Source of the DNA: Triplophysa rosa
Taxonomy: Eukaryota > Chordata > Actinopteri > Cypriniformes > Nemacheilidae
Assembly: GCF_024868665.1 (NCBI RefSeq)
Contig: NC_079904.1
Span: 3,921,807 to 3,985,806 of the forward strand
DNA: 64,000 nucleotides
Direction of reading: 5' to 3'
Below the pieces are notes generated by a model. That model searched no databases. It saw only the letters and a program-made list of their open reading frames with translations, and had not been told where the DNA came from. Each line of letters begins with the position of its first letter. The first letter of the stretch is position 1. Below are positions 42,501-54,000 of the stretch, piece by piece. A program made the translations under genes and the position numbers.

Positions 42501-45500
42501 AAAATTATTTCTAATTTTCCACAACCTCCCACGCCAGAATTTAAGATTCTATCTGAGCCTGGTCAAAGTCGAGGTTTCAGAAAGGTGTGCTTCTATTTCT
42601 GAATAATTGTATAACAAAATTCCGAGCTCCGAGCCCTCCCCTAGGACAGCACGCCAAATATGCTTTATCTTACCTGATTACATGTTAATGCGAACTCGTG
42701 AAAGTGTGCTTTATTGGCATGAGAAATTTTGTTTTGCCAAAGCATTTGCAGCTGGGCTGCGTACAAATGGTGCAAATTTACAAACTTTCTTTCGATCTCG
42801 TTGTCTGTAGACCACTCAGAGCTGGAGTCCATGTACCATCAGTACATCCAGTGCAGGTTCCAGTGGCTCTTCACTTACTGGCTGTTTCGTCAGCCGGCGC
42901 CGTACAACAAGCAGCTGCGATCCATTTTCCTGCAGTGGAAGAAACACAGCAAGAGCAAGGTGGCCACCTGGGGAGAGACTCTCTGTGATGTGAGGTATCT
43001 GGCCTCCCTCCATCCCATCACCAGCGATTACTGGAGGGGCAGACTGGCCCGAGGAGATGAGAGTTTTGGTAGGACATGATGTTAGAAGAAAACCTTAATT
43101 GTGGAATCATGCAGTCGCTACTGTGTTTGATTTTTAGTCAGTCTGCTACAATTTTCTCTTGAGGAACCCGTACTGGCTTGTCTGATGGGAACAGAATCTG
43201 TCGATCAAATATTACCGCTGCAGGCCCTTGGAATATCTTCTCATGTTCTGCCTTTGCTTTCTTTCCGTCAGGGATTCAGACCGTTGAAAACTACTTCTCC
43301 ATGTGCAAGTCTCTAGTGTCCTGGATCTTGGGCCGTGACTGGGGCCGACTGAAGCGAAGAAAGGTGCGGATTTAATATGCAATAATATTGCAATCTAAAG
43401 CAGATGTGACTTTGAAAATAATTACATTTTCTCACAGATAAAATCTCGAGTCCCTGGTGTGCATTGTTGCGTGTTTTAATAAATTTCATGTTTCATTCCG
43501 GGGAATAACTTGTGAGTGTTCCCTGCTCCGTCCTGACGTACTTCTCTCTTCTGAGTTGTGAGGATGTGTTCTTGAATATTGCCGCAGTGTTGTGAATCCT
43601 CATTTCATTAGCCGGTGCAAATGATTTCACAGGTCACAGCTTGAGCAGACGCTCCTATCTAATGGCTGTCTGAATGGATTATAGACATATCGGTGCGTGT
43701 CCCACTCAATTACACTCAATGTATGCACACACAGACTCTCCCAAGATTCTGTGCTGTTTTACGCCGATCGTTAGCGTCCAAGGACAAAGATCAGGTCCAG
43801 CAAAAGCGTATTTGTATAATTTTTACAGATGGCCCTATTGAAAAAACCAGCATTTGCTGGGTTAGGCACGTTTTGATGCTGGTTTGTGCTGGTTTAAGAT
43901 GGTCATGTGCTGGTTTAAGATGGTCATCTGCTGGTTCCTCACCATCTTAAACCAGCACGTGACCATCTTAAACCAGCACGTGACCATCTTAAACCAGCAC
44001 GTGACCATCTTAAACCAGCACGTGACCAGGGGCGTAGCCAGAACTTTTTTTTAGAGGTGGCCAGGTAAGACCCAGTGATTTTATTAGGGTGACCCAAAAA
44101 TCCTTACAGACAAAAATTCTTTAACTCCTACTGGAATTTACTCCAATTCTTCATTACACATAGTTTGCTGGTCAAAAACATACACAATGTAAAGTAAACA
44201 ATTTATTTGCAATGCTTTCATTTGCTAACATTATTTTAAAACAATTTGCTAGCTATCATTTGCAGTAAATTAGCATTTTTTATGGAAAATAAACATTACA
44301 GTACCCCAATTTAAACTTTAGCGAAAATGTAATTAATGAATGAAATCCAGTTAAACAAGACTGATTTTACTGACCTGATCCTTCTGCTCGCGATGAACTT
44401 CCATGGTACACAGTACACTGTCACAAGCGGTTAGCAGCTGTTCAGCTATAGCGCTCAGACTCTTTGCGTCAATGCGTCAGCGTATGACATCATATTAACG
44501 CGAGAGTAATGTTCTCGCGTTACTTTCAGTGCATACGCTAAATGATCTGCGCAGCACTCTGTAAACTCCGACACACCTCTTAAAACTGCTTCGCTCAACA
44601 GAGGTGGCCATCCATCATTCAGGGGTAGCCATGGCCACCATGTAGCTACACCCCAGCACGTGACCATCTTAAACCAGCATCAAAACATACCTAACCCAGC
44701 ATATGCTGTTTTTTTTCAACGGGGCTTATTTCACCTAGGACGTCGCTAATGACAGCACTACCAAAACAACACATCACGGTGCACACCAAATCTATTTTTA
44801 TTGCGACTACACCTCTATTGATGTACGTTTATGCAAATTCAGGCCTGTTCCCCGATGTGCACGCACTTGTTTGGAAGCAAAGGCTGACAGAATGTTCAGC
44901 GTCTTTATTTCGCATGTGACAATGGAGCTAATAAGGTGTTGTTGACAGATTTATGAAGACACGCTGGAGGGTGTGTATCTTCTGCTGAGGCGAGAGACGC
45001 AGGAGAAGGTCATCGAACACGAGCGCTTCTGGGAGGTGGCCAAAGTCCAGATGACCCGCGTTTGCACGCTGGAGGCGACGGCGGTGAATTACGTCAACTG
45101 GAAGATGATCGAGACGCTCCCGTACTACAAGTCAGTCCTGCCTGATTTTCTGTTCTTTATCCATGAGAAAACAGAACCGGGATTGGGATGTGTAAGCAGG
45201 GATGCACAGAAAGCTAGGGATTTACCAAAAGCCTCTTTTGATTTATTTTTAGGTGTTCTCTGTTTGAGAGCAAATATAAATGTTGCTGTAGCTTAGTTGG
45301 GTAGAGCATTGCATTAGCAGCGCAAAGGTCACGGGGTTGGTTCTCGGGGAACACAAGCTGATCAAATGAATCCGACGCAGTTACACGAATATCAGCAGTT
45401 CGTAACAGTAAAGTGGTATTTTTGCTGGTATCCTCTTTTTGTCCGTCAGATTACTATTCATGGAATTTGATGCCGTGTCATTTGAATGGCAATCGCTTTG

Positions 45501-48500
45501 GTTGAAAACAAGTGAGGAAAAGCTTGAGCTTTACGAGTGCTTGGCTTTCACACTTGGCTTTGAAGCCGGGAGAACGTGCGGGTGTAGATGCGGGTACCGC
45601 TGACAGCTTCAAACAAATAGCCTGCAGTAACTGATGGGGTGAGCTCCGCAGCCCCTCGATGGCATCTTTGAAGTGTATGGTGGCTGGTCTCAAAAAGCAT
45701 GGACTGAACTCTCATCTAAAGTCAGCCGGAATCCACTGCGTCTATCTGGCGTACACTGGGAACAGTAGTGTGCAGTGCAAAGTGGGATGTTTCACAAAGG
45801 GGTTGTGTTGCTCAAGAAAGTGATTTGAAGCTTTCAAGCACACGTTTGGGGAAATGAATTAGGGAAGCGAGATTTTGGTTTAATTTATTATTTTAACAAT
45901 GCATCATATCAACTTAATTGCTTCATAAGTACCGGGACTGGTTACTTATCAAGACAAAAGCAACCATTATAATGATATAGCCCTGAACGTAAAGGAGATT
46001 CTTTTCAATCGTTGAGATATGTTCAGTATTAAAGGTAAATTCACCTTCAAGTTGTTTCAAATATCTTTGTGTTCATCAGAACAAAAAAAGATGGAGTTGG
46101 AAGAATGCTTGTAACGAAGCAGTTCTTAGCCACCATTGACAAAAGTACAATGCTAGTCAAAAATGCCCCAGAACGGTTTGCTTTCTTACATTTTTCAAAA
46201 TATCTTCTTTTGTGTTCAACAGAACAAAAACATTTCTAAAGCAATTTTTCCTACTATGGTAGTCAATGGTGGCCAAGAACTGTTTGGTCACAAGCTTTCT
46301 TCCAAATATCTTTTGATGATTACTGCCAGATGTCAAAATGCCTGCTGGAGGCAATGTTTAAGTATGTTTGTTAGCGAGATTATTCGTTTTATGCAATAGA
46401 AGGTATTTGTTGTTTAGCATATTTAGTCGTTGAATATTTGTCATTTGCCCATAAACAAAGACTTTCCGACAATCCACCAATGACTTTCCATGATTTTGGA
46501 AGTATGTTAGTTAGCGCTTCTAACTATTGACACTAGTAGTCATTGTAGAGAAAGAAAGATGCCGGTGGTTTGGAAATGTCCAAAAGCTGTTAATGACATT
46601 GTTTGCTTTTTTATTTCTCATTGTGGGTTCTTTTTTTCCCAGCTAAAGGAAGAACAGAATTTGACTAGTCTATTGCCTCTCCAGCTCATGCAAATATCGT
46701 GTTTGTTTTTTCTTCAAGGCTGTATCTGATCTCGGGTAACTCTGTGTATCTGAATCACGTGCAAGGTTTCTTGTGTAGAAAGAGGCTGATTCGCGACTGG
46801 ATTCACCTGGAAGAGAACACCTGGGCCCGACAGCTGCTCCCCGAGCAACTCTACACACTGCTGGAGTTTGACACCAAGATCTCTCAAGGTTTGTTCAGTT
46901 AGGGATTGATGTGTGATCTGTCTGACAACATGACCGAGCTGTTTTATGTGGTCAACTATCGATGACATTACAGTGACTGGCCTTTGGTTACTCATTAGAT
47001 GGATTGAGTATAATAACTTAGTTTCTCTTCCCTGTATAAAACTAGCCCTTATGTCTTATTTTGCTGTCCTTTGTGTATTGCTGTATTCATTAGATCAGCT
47101 CATTAACATTTAACATCAGCTGGGGGTTTCATATCAAACCTACTTGTTTTTGGTATATTCGGCACTTTGTGGCGTTTTTAATCTTCTCGTAGCGGTCTTC
47201 ACCGTGATGTATTGTCGTATCGAACAGAACAAATAAAACACTTGAAATGCATTCAGCTTGTGTTTTACAAATGCAGATTTGGCGGTGATGTCAGATCTGT
47301 GAAAGTCCATTCAGACTGAGGTCAGTGAGGTAGTTGAACCGTATTAGAATGCAGCGCTGGGTAATTTAGCTCTTTCTGTCTGAAAGCCATCCATCAGGCG
47401 GATGATGATATGAAGTTTTTGATGAGGATTTATGTGGAGGTTGTTCAGTCTCGCTGTGACCCGCCGGGGATGGAATGATGGTCCGTTTATTTGTGGGCTC
47501 AGACTTCAGGCAGTTTGTCTTGTTTACTGTTTTGAAAATATGGGGTTAGAGTTTTGGTTTCACACATTCATATCTGCAGTTTCAGGGATTTTTCAGCTCT
47601 AGTCTCTTTGGTGATAAACACTGTTTTCTCAGTCGGCAGACTCGAAACAAATCGTGCGTACAACTGTTTGTTTTTTCATATACAGCCGCAGAAAAAATGT
47701 AGACCATTTCAGAGACTATTTTTCTGATTTTAAAATGTGCTTTTGTATAGGTATGTGTTTAGGTAAAATTAGAATTTTTGTGAATATGAACTTGTTTTCT
47801 TTGCAGCATTTAAGCAATGCAACGGGAATATTTGTACATGTATTTAGGAAAAGTTCAACATGTTTTTTATGCGATAACCTTGATTTTTTTATCACAGTTT
47901 TCATGTCTTGTCATGCTGTCAGTCTTTCACATTGCTGTTGGATGACTTTCACTCCTGACGTTTGATTTTGTTGAGATTCAACAGACCCTGGACTGGAATG
48001 GCCACAATAGATCTAGAAAATGCTGATTTGAAACAAAAAATTGTCTCTCTAATTTTTTCCGTGGCAGTATATGGTCTAAAACAATGAAATGTATATACTG
48101 TAAATATAAATATTTTTTAAAATACACTGCATAGTTTTTTAATATAAATAAGTGGAACGTTAACATTTGCAAGATGTTTTGTTTGGTGGATAGTTTTTAA
48201 AATCTTGTAGTTTATTTTATGCCTTAGGGCAGCAATGTTCTTGTCTCTTTCCAAGTTTTGATTTTGATCTTAAGGTTATGTGTGGATAAATCTAACTTTA
48301 CGTTACATTTTTTGGCACATTTTCTGTTCTTTTGTTAAAATATTGTGTGTCGAGGACCATTTGCAGTCTCAAATGTATTGTGTAAGTTGCATTCACAAAG
48401 GTGACAAATGTTTGAACGTAATCACATCTTTGTGTCTGTACAGAGAGTTTGCATGGGGACTCGCCGACGGCCCAGCTGAGTCGACTCATGTGGCTGTACC

Positions 48501-48634
48501 TGAACTCAGGTCAGGAGATCTATCTGCAGGCGGTGAAGGGAATGGTTCTGGAGTGTGCTCACGCCAGTCTAAGCCATCTCGGCACACTCGCAGCCTTTGA
48601 ACTTAGTGTGGCCTCACCTCATTTAATCGCCTGA
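39296..48634 (+). CDS. F-box protein, 520 residues, family not recognised
   Basis: A complete gene of eight coding exons: 39296-39556, 40566-40851, 41030-41152, 42811-43068, 43272-43363, 44949-45130, 46719-46888 and 48444-48634. All junctions are GT-AG, phases are consistent and no stop interrupts the 520 codons. Residues about 42-85 form an F-box (LSDEVLLLILRYLEPMSLL, then LGSTCSILF and SLWTRHF), which in the family binds SKP1 and makes the protein an SCF ubiquitin-ligase adaptor. The rest is a helical, tryptophan-rich region with no WD, leucine-rich, kelch or other standard substrate module that I can see. The start has a good context (G at -3, G at +4) and an in-frame upstream stop at 39257-39259. 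I do not recognise a human orthologue and assign no symbol. The substrate is unknown, and SCF function is inferred from the F-box alone. Confidence 0.88.
39557..40565 (+). other. F-box gene intron 1
   Basis: AT-rich at first, then a CpG-rich part from about 39,830. A CpG-rich MITE fills 40261-40547, directly in front of the exon 2 acceptor. The stretch 39,810-40,080 (tcgtatgcgtttgatcgtat and related motifs) also looks like a CpG-rich dispersed repeat, but I could not define its ends. Confidence 0.55.
40261..40547. mobile_element. CpG-rich MITE with TCTCACCAAACGCGA ends
   Basis: The left end taatgctgtgctctcaccaa plus acgcga and the right end tcgcgtttggtgagaacacg plus gcatta are inverted with two mismatches. 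The interior is full of gcgc and cgcg motifs. TAA/TTA at the flanks would suit a Harbinger-type three-base duplication, but this is tentative. Confidence 0.78.
40566..40851 (+). CDS. F-box gene exon 2
   Basis: The acceptor is ctccacag and the donor is gtggaaa (weak, but the only one that keeps the frame). It encodes VFMWRSLFRNIHCNRALQEK and HPYWIQWLVLEESVPLPSV, ending in ITRDLFQDKIQ. It starts only 18 bases after the end of a MITE at 40261-40547. Confidence 0.88.
41030..41152 (+). CDS. F-box gene exon 3
   Basis: The acceptor is ctttttacag and the donor is gtgagaa. It encodes EKTEDCETLKFEWRELYHLT and ends LVFQHVLDQHQNN. Confidence 0.87.
41153..42810 (+). other. F-box gene intron 3
   Basis: A 1.7-kb AT-rich intron containing the palindromic MITE 41905-42207. 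Nothing else was recognised. Confidence 0.6.
41905..42207. mobile_element. Palindromic MITE with TAGGGCTGTTCAACAATTAA ends
   Basis: The left end tagggctgttcaacaattaa and the right end ttaattgttgaacagcccta are perfect complements over 20 bases. The AT-rich interior has tatatacatg-type repeats; a related decayed copy is at 52859-53168. Confidence 0.9.
42811..43068 (+). CDS. F-box gene exon 4
   Basis: The acceptor is gttgtctgtag and the donor is gtaggac. It encodes the aromatic-rich RFQWLFTYWLFRQPAPYNKQ, then a basic LQWKKHSKSK and DYWRGRLARGDESF. It is GC-rich compared with the flanking AT-rich introns, as expected for fish coding sequence. Confidence 0.88.
43272..43363 (+). CDS. F-box gene exon 5
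   Basis: The acceptor is tttccgtcag and the donor is gtgcgga. This 92-base exon encodes GIQTVENYFSMCKSLVSWIL followed by GRDWGRLKRRK, with a basic cluster at its end. Confidence 0.86.
43941..44026 (+). repeat. 21-base tandem repeat, four copies
   Basis: The unit accatcttaaaccagcacgt plus g is repeated four times with almost no divergence, ending at the hAT insertion; one more unit follows the insertion at 44657. The low divergence suggests recent expansion. Confidence 0.9.
44027..44656. mobile_element. hAT-like transposon inserted in the tandem repeat
   Basis: Starts caggggcgtagccagaac and ends gtagctacaccccag, imperfect inverted ends. The 8-base flank cacgtgac occurs at 44019-44026 and 44657-44664, fitting a hAT target duplication, although this octamer is also part of the tandem unit. 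630 bases with no transposase. Confidence 0.75.
44949..45130 (+). CDS. F-box gene exon 6
   Basis: The acceptor is ttgttgacag and the donor is gtcagtc. It encodes IYEDTLEGVYLLLRRETQEK, then ERFWEVAKVQMTRVC and NYVNWKMIETLPYY. The upstream intron carries a large nested transposon. Confidence 0.87.
45282..45385 (+). repeat. tRNA-headed SINE, copy 4 (tail lost)
   Basis: The head reads tgctgtagcttagttgggta then gagcattgcattagcagcgc, with a B-box-like ggggttggttctcgg. The conserved tail of the other copies is missing. Confidence 0.75.
46028..46315. repeat. TTAA-type MITE, family A, copy 10
   Basis: Starts attaaaggtaaattcacctt, with both arms including aaaatatcttcttttgtgtt and ggtggccaagaactgtttgg. 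The right end is lost after tccaaatatctttt. Confidence 0.75.
46719..46888 (+). CDS. F-box gene exon 7
   Basis: The acceptor is tttcttcaag and the donor is gtttgtt. It encodes LYLISGNSVYLNHVQGFLCR, then IRDWIHLEENTWARQLLPEQ and LLEFDTKISQ. Two bases from exon 6 complete the first codon. Confidence 0.87.
46889..48443 (+). other. F-box gene intron 7
   Basis: Contains the family C repeat at 47680-48075. The rest shows no exon or repeat that I recognise. Confidence 0.6.
47680..48075. repeat. Dispersed repeat family C, copy 2
   Basis: The most complete copy. The left end (atacagccgcagaaaaaatg, then gaccatttcagagac) is mirrored by the right end (gtctctctaattttttccgt plus ggcagtatat). The core includes cattgctgttggatgacttt. 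Confidence 0.78.
48444..48634 (+). CDS. F-box gene terminal exon 8
   Basis: The acceptor is tgtctgtacag. It encodes ESLHGDSPTAQLSRLMWLYL, then YLQAVKGMVLECAHASLSHL and the C-terminus ASPHLIA, with TGA at 48632-48634. Confidence 0.86.
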
Positions 48635-48960
48635 AGTTTTATTGACTTTTATATGCGGATTTTAATTTTTTTAATGCTTCCCTTTTGTGGGGTGTTAAGT
48701 AATTTTACACTTTTTAATTTTTTTTTAAGTTCTCCAAGTCTCCTTTTATTGAGAATTAGTAATTATGTGCTGATTTAGGTGCAATAATGAAGAGATGCTT
48801 AAATCTTGCTGTTATGAAATGTCAGTTTTAGCTCAAATGATCACTGGAGTCTCATTTTTTATTGTAACTATCAAATTTTACTTGAGCTGATCTGTGTATC
48901 ATGATATATTGCAAGGTTGCTGATTTACTATTAAAGCACCTTCACACTAACTAAAGCCTG
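48635..48960 (+). other. F-box gene 3' untranslated region (inferred extent)
   Basis: AT-rich sequence follows the stop. ATTAAA at 48930-48935 is the best polyadenylation signal before the convergent cep85l 3' end. The extent is inferred. Confidence 0.4.
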
Positions 48961-49189
48961 TTTTTTTTGTGAAATGGTGAAACCTGACTTTTAACTCGGG
49001 TTCTTTGAGAAAACAATTTAAAGTTTTTAATGGGCACATATTAAAACTGCTCTTTTTTTTCCCTAAACAAACTGCTTTGCATATTCATCATTCTCAAGGA
49101 CTAATATCTAAAGCTATTTGCATGGTCAACTTTCACAATTTTAAAGTCAAATATAGATTTTTGATGGTTTAATACCAGTCTGTGGTTTA

Positions 49190-50915
49190 TTTTATTAACA
49201 AAAAGATTAAACAAACCAATGTAGAAAAATACTTTATTTGACCTTTGTACAAATGAAAAAGCATTTTACGAAATGGAAAAATAGTTAATACCTTTGAGAA
49301 TTTGTACATAAATAGAACTTTGGCATTTGTAAAATCTAGCTGGAAAATGAAAAGCTTAAAAACATCCAAAGACGGATGAGAAATTTATACATACTGCAAA
49401 GCCAACCAGTGGCTTTCAGTCCACAGTAAGTCGGTCATGTCAATCGATGCACTTGCCTTTTTGTAACGTTTCAAACATATACATTAGCACATGCTATCAG
49501 ATACACTAGCGTGTAATGCACAATGATGGGTACTACACACGTTCTCTGTCAGATTATTAGCAGCTCGCTGCCTGAGAATAAATGTGTCGCTTGAGGATAT
49601 GGCTTAGCCTAACTGCACCTTTACGAAATAAAATCCTGTGACACTTCTGTGTGACAGTTTTGGAAACGTCCATAAGAACATTTCACACTGTGGTTCTGCT
49701 GCATAGATTCATAAAAGCACAGATTATTACAATATCTGTGAAAGTGTGCAATGCTGGTTAATGTGAAGTTGCATAGCCCAGTATACAGTTGGGTTTTATC
49801 TGCTCCTTTAGCTTTTAATACACTGAAAAGAAAATGATGCACATGCGCATGACAAAACCCACATGCTAAATATATTATAAATACAACATTACAGTCAAGA
49901 TAAATAATCAGAATTAATATAGATGCTTGTATATATCAGACATTCGTCACCCTGGTGCATTCAGAGTTTGTGCAAACGTTGACATGACCGGTGGATTTCA
50001 TACATTATGGACTACAAATTCATCTTGGGGTCGAAATGAAATTACGGACACAAAAAACTCACACAAAGTTAAAATCCCTTCTAAAACAAAATATTAACCA
50101 AAATACCTGAGTGTAAAGGTCTTGCATTGATTTTCTTACATATTCTGCGATAAGGAATATATCTGATCCAAACTATAGAAAATGTGTTCAAACAAACTTA
50201 ACATCTGCTGAACATTCTCCCGTCTTTGACTTTGGATCTAAGCGCGTGGAACTTCTGAACTGTGCCGCTTTCTAAAAGACTAAAAAAGAACCTCATATTT
50301 CAGTCTAATTAAAAATAGTTAAACGGTGTCCTGAATACATTAACCTGATTTCCTCTGCCGTCATTTATTTTTACATGAAACGCTTTCGTTTTTATGGAAG
50401 ACCAAATTGTTCACATCACCCTGACCTAAACAAACAAGCAAGTACCAAACAAGCACGCAAACACACTTCAGATGCACAAAATTCTGATAAAATGTTGGGA
50501 ATGGAGGACGGTTTTGCAATCTAGAGGGCCGGCTTGAAAACGTCGACCTGCGACCTGTAGCTCTTGTGGAGATGATGCGCCAGCTTCTTGGGGAAAATGA
50601 AGTTTGTGACTCGTCGAAATTTGGAGGTACACAGTTCACAGAAGGACGATCACAAGGCACTTTACGATGCTCCACTTTCCCTTTCAGACCAATCTTATCA
50701 CTGGTCTAAACTCAAAAACACAGTGCGAGGAACTCACCACCTTAAATATGAAGACCACTGATGTCTCCAGCATGAATAAATAAAAGAAAACAACACATCC
50801 TTGTAAACTGGATTCACAGCTTAGTCCAGCCTTTAGTAGTCTTAAAAGTTCTTTTCATCGTGTTGATTTTATTTCCCTTCACGAGCTGTAGACAGATCGG
50901 CCTTCACATCGAGCA
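49190..50915 (-). other. cep85l: cep85l 3' untranslated region (inferred extent)
   Basis: About 1.7 kb without a supported coding exon follows the stop on the minus strand. Minus-strand AATAAA signals (TTTATT on plus) occur at 49233-49238, 49191-49196 and 49186-49191, so cleavage is probably near 49,170-49,220. No transposon relic was recognised inside it, unlike the introns, which suits a retained UTR. Confidence 0.45.
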
Positions 50916-51079
50916 TCATTGTGTCACACAGTTGTCACCCATGTCCTGCGCGTAACGGTCCGAGATCACCGTCCGCAGCTCATCGATGTCTTTCCTCAGC
51001 TGACACACCTCCACCAGTTTCGTCCTCAGGCCGTCCTCCATGAGAGGCTTCTCGTTCTCTTCTGCCGAGCTGCTCATAG
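50916..51079 (-). CDS. cep85l: cep85l terminal coding exon
   Basis: The acceptor is ctttttccag. It encodes [20 protein letters not shown] and [20 protein letters not shown], ending DMGDNCVTQ and TGA at 50916-50918. The last ten residues differ from human at one position. Confidence 0.95.
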
Positions 51080-54000
51080 CTGGAAAAAGTAGATTAAAAC
51101 CACTATTTTAACTTTTTTTTAAAAACTATTTTAGTTTATTTATACTTTCGCTTTTTCGTACTTTTTTCCCTTATACTTTTGTTTTATTTTATAATTCACG
51201 CATTTGGCACATTCTATAAAGGTTGGCCAGATTTCATTTTATTGCAAACGTATACCTTGTACAACAAAGACAAATAAAATCTTGATTCTTAAAGCAATAA
51301 TTAAAGAGAATTACAGGCCTAATTTCATTATTTATAAGAGCATTTACAAATTAAAAGCCTTTTTTCTTAGCATTAACATTAGTGGATCGCCTAGTTTTTA
51401 TTCCTTCAGGCCCCCATCACTCACAATTTCTACCCAATAAGATAATCGAGAGCTTGGCCTAACTAAAAAAAATATATATTCAATATAAAAATCAAATAAA
51501 AAAAACGTGTTTCGTCTAATTCTAAACTGTCATCTCGGGGTGCTCTTGGAAGTTTGTTAAAGTCCTCAAAAAATATATATTTTTGGCATATAAAAAGTAA
51601 AATATTTAAAAAATATATATATTTCATGTTGTGTACTGTTAAAACAGCAAAAGCCAGGTTAGGTCGTGGTCTGTCCTTCAGACGGCAGACTGATGGTTGA
51701 CCTTCATATGTCTTTATTGTTCAGTGGTGTGTGTTAGCGTTTCTTCCGGGGTTTGTGTAATTTCCTGATGTTGTTTGATTTTGAGAGTCTGAAGCTCAAG
51801 GCACAAGAGCTCTTTACAGACAGACAGACGGAGAGAGAGAGATATGAACGGATGAGGGGAGATGTGCACAGATACTACTGTCTGAACAGTGTCATTTAGC
51901 ACTTTACAGAGTAAAACACTTCTGAGAAAACACAAGCAGGACCATTTCAAAGACTACTTTCACTTTTTACATTTACATTTAGCAGACACTTTTATAAAAA
52001 TGAGGTTAACGACATTTTCTGAATGTACTATTAAAGGAAATTTAGAATGGTCTCTTCATTTTTTTCCGTGGCTGTATATACACTCGCGTGAATATTTATG
52101 TGCACTTAGGATGTGTTGCTTTATCTTCTTAAAATGTGAAATACATATATTTACATTTGATGCCGAGAAGCAGCGCCAGGTTGGGTTCTTTTCCTTGAGC
52201 TCTTTGGGTGAGAACACTACAGAGACCCTTGAGATCCAGCAGACACAGAGACATCTCCTTCAACAGCGGCCCAGCCTCCTTCAGACAGGACCCGGGAGCC
52301 ACGTTCAATGAACCCTCGTCTGTCCGCCTTCGGTCCTGTGAAAACAATCAAATACAGAACGATGCTTTATACAACTCCTCGTGATGTGAGACGCAAGCAA
52401 GTGAATTTTGCATGGACCTCTCAGGAAGCTTTGTGTGTGTGTTTGGCCTGATACAGATTACCAGCGCTCACGACAAACTTTGCAGGTGCAGCGTTCAAAT
52501 AAGACATCAGGTGTGAAATGTGAAGCAGCTGTTTGTGAAAATTGGCCGAATCATTGAACGGTCAGAGGCAGATTTGACAGCACTTACACAGCGGGACAGA
52601 GCACAGCAGAAAGTGTGCCCGCAACTACTGTGGACTCAAATCTGTTGTAGGTTTCTGTAATTCGCTTCCACCTAACCAGATCAGAAAAGATCAGTGTGTA
52701 ATACATCACGACAGACCACGACTGAATGATTGTGGAGGGCACAGAGGACAAAGATATTATTTAGAACATACTTGGCTTTTAGGAAATGAAGATGGACGAC
52801 ATCAACAGACACCAGGGCTTGTATCTCAAAATTATTACAAACGTGTCCATATTTTAATTAGGGCCGTCGAAAGATTTAATCGCATGCAGAATAAAAGTTT
52901 GTGTTTACACAATATACAGTATGCCTGTGTACTGTGCATATTCATTTTATATTTATAAACACACACACATACATGTGTATATATTAAGGAAATATTTAGA
53001 TGTAATTACCAATAATTAAAATGATATATAAACGTTCATTACTTTTTGTATTTTATATTTTTCTTAGATATATACATGTATGTGTTTATAAACACAAAAA
53101 TAATATGCACAGTACACAGACATACTGTATATTGTGTAAACAAACTTTTATTCTGGATGTGATTCATATTTCAAATTTTCATATTTCAAAACGTTATGTA
53201 TAGTCAAAGTAATTCAGATGGCACAGAGACTGGCACGCTAATGGTAGTTGGCACGTGTGATCAGACGTTTACAAGTTGATGATTATTTTGTTTTCCTGGT
53301 TCTATTTTGTTCTGTTTTAACTTCATGTCAATGTCATTGAAATTGATTTGACAAACTTGAAGAATCATATTGCATATTTGTACTTGGCTAGTTTTGCATC
53401 GTTTTTCCAATATCACGCAGTCCTACATTTTGACAAATACGATCAAATCTAAAGCAAATCACACCACATACCTGTTCATATCTGGAACACACACACGACC
53501 TTTAGCAAAGAACTTGTTTATCAGTAAGCCATTCTTTCAGACACATTTCCGGATGTCTACACTTACAGACTGAAGTGAATTTGTGTACTTGAGATTTCTT
53601 TTGCATGTTAACTAAAAGTTCCTGATGACTCATAAATAAAAGGCTTTTATTCATAGACATGTTAACGTGAACGGCCGACCCTGCAAAACATTTGTTTGAT
53701 TACATCCAGGGAGTTTCAGGAAAGCTGTTCACTATTTTAGCAAGAGAAATGCAAAACCCGTGGTTGTATGCGAGACGAAACTACAAGAAACATTTGTTTA
53801 TCTTCTTTATAAAAGACCACGGGAGAGTAAATTTTGTTTAAATGCTTCAATGATAGAAAATAGATTTACAGTACGTCTGTGGATTTGTGTCAAATATTGT
53901 GAGGAAACTCCAGACGGAGGCCGTAGGAGAAAAATCATCTTTTGTGCATCCCAGACGTCTAACATCCGTCTCCACAGTCACGTGAAACTACGGCTTTATC

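Larger units (their letters stand above)
43833..44724. mobile_element. Palindromic element built on the CCAGCA motif, with an inserted transposon
   Basis: The inverted ends are ccctattgaaaaaaccagca and its decayed complement tgctgttttttttcaacggg, extending inward through tgctgggttagg / cctaacccagca. The interior is made of ctggtttaagatggtcat units and their complements. A hAT-like insertion at 44027-44656 separates the arms. Confidence 0.85.
43364..44948 (+). other. F-box gene intron 5
   Basis: Mostly occupied by the nested element 43833-44724. The flanks, 43,364-43,830 and 44,725-44,948, show no exon or repeat that I recognise. Confidence 0.65.
45131..46718 (+). other. F-box gene intron 6
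   Basis: Contains a SINE at 45282-45385 and a family A MITE copy at 46028-46315. The stretch 45,390-46,020 shows nothing I recognise. Confidence 0.6.

Noticed and set aside
43941..44026. CRISPR-like array
   Set aside because: The 21-base units are directly adjacent with no spacers and lie inside a eukaryotic MITE.
45131..45296. Extension of F-box exon 6 into 45131-45296
   Set aside because: The frame stays open by read-through past a normal donor, and the translation changes character; the acceptor at 46719 restores the phase.
51889..52311. 140-codon plus-strand open frame
   Set aside because: It is the antisense shadow of a cep85l exon joined to a repeat fragment.
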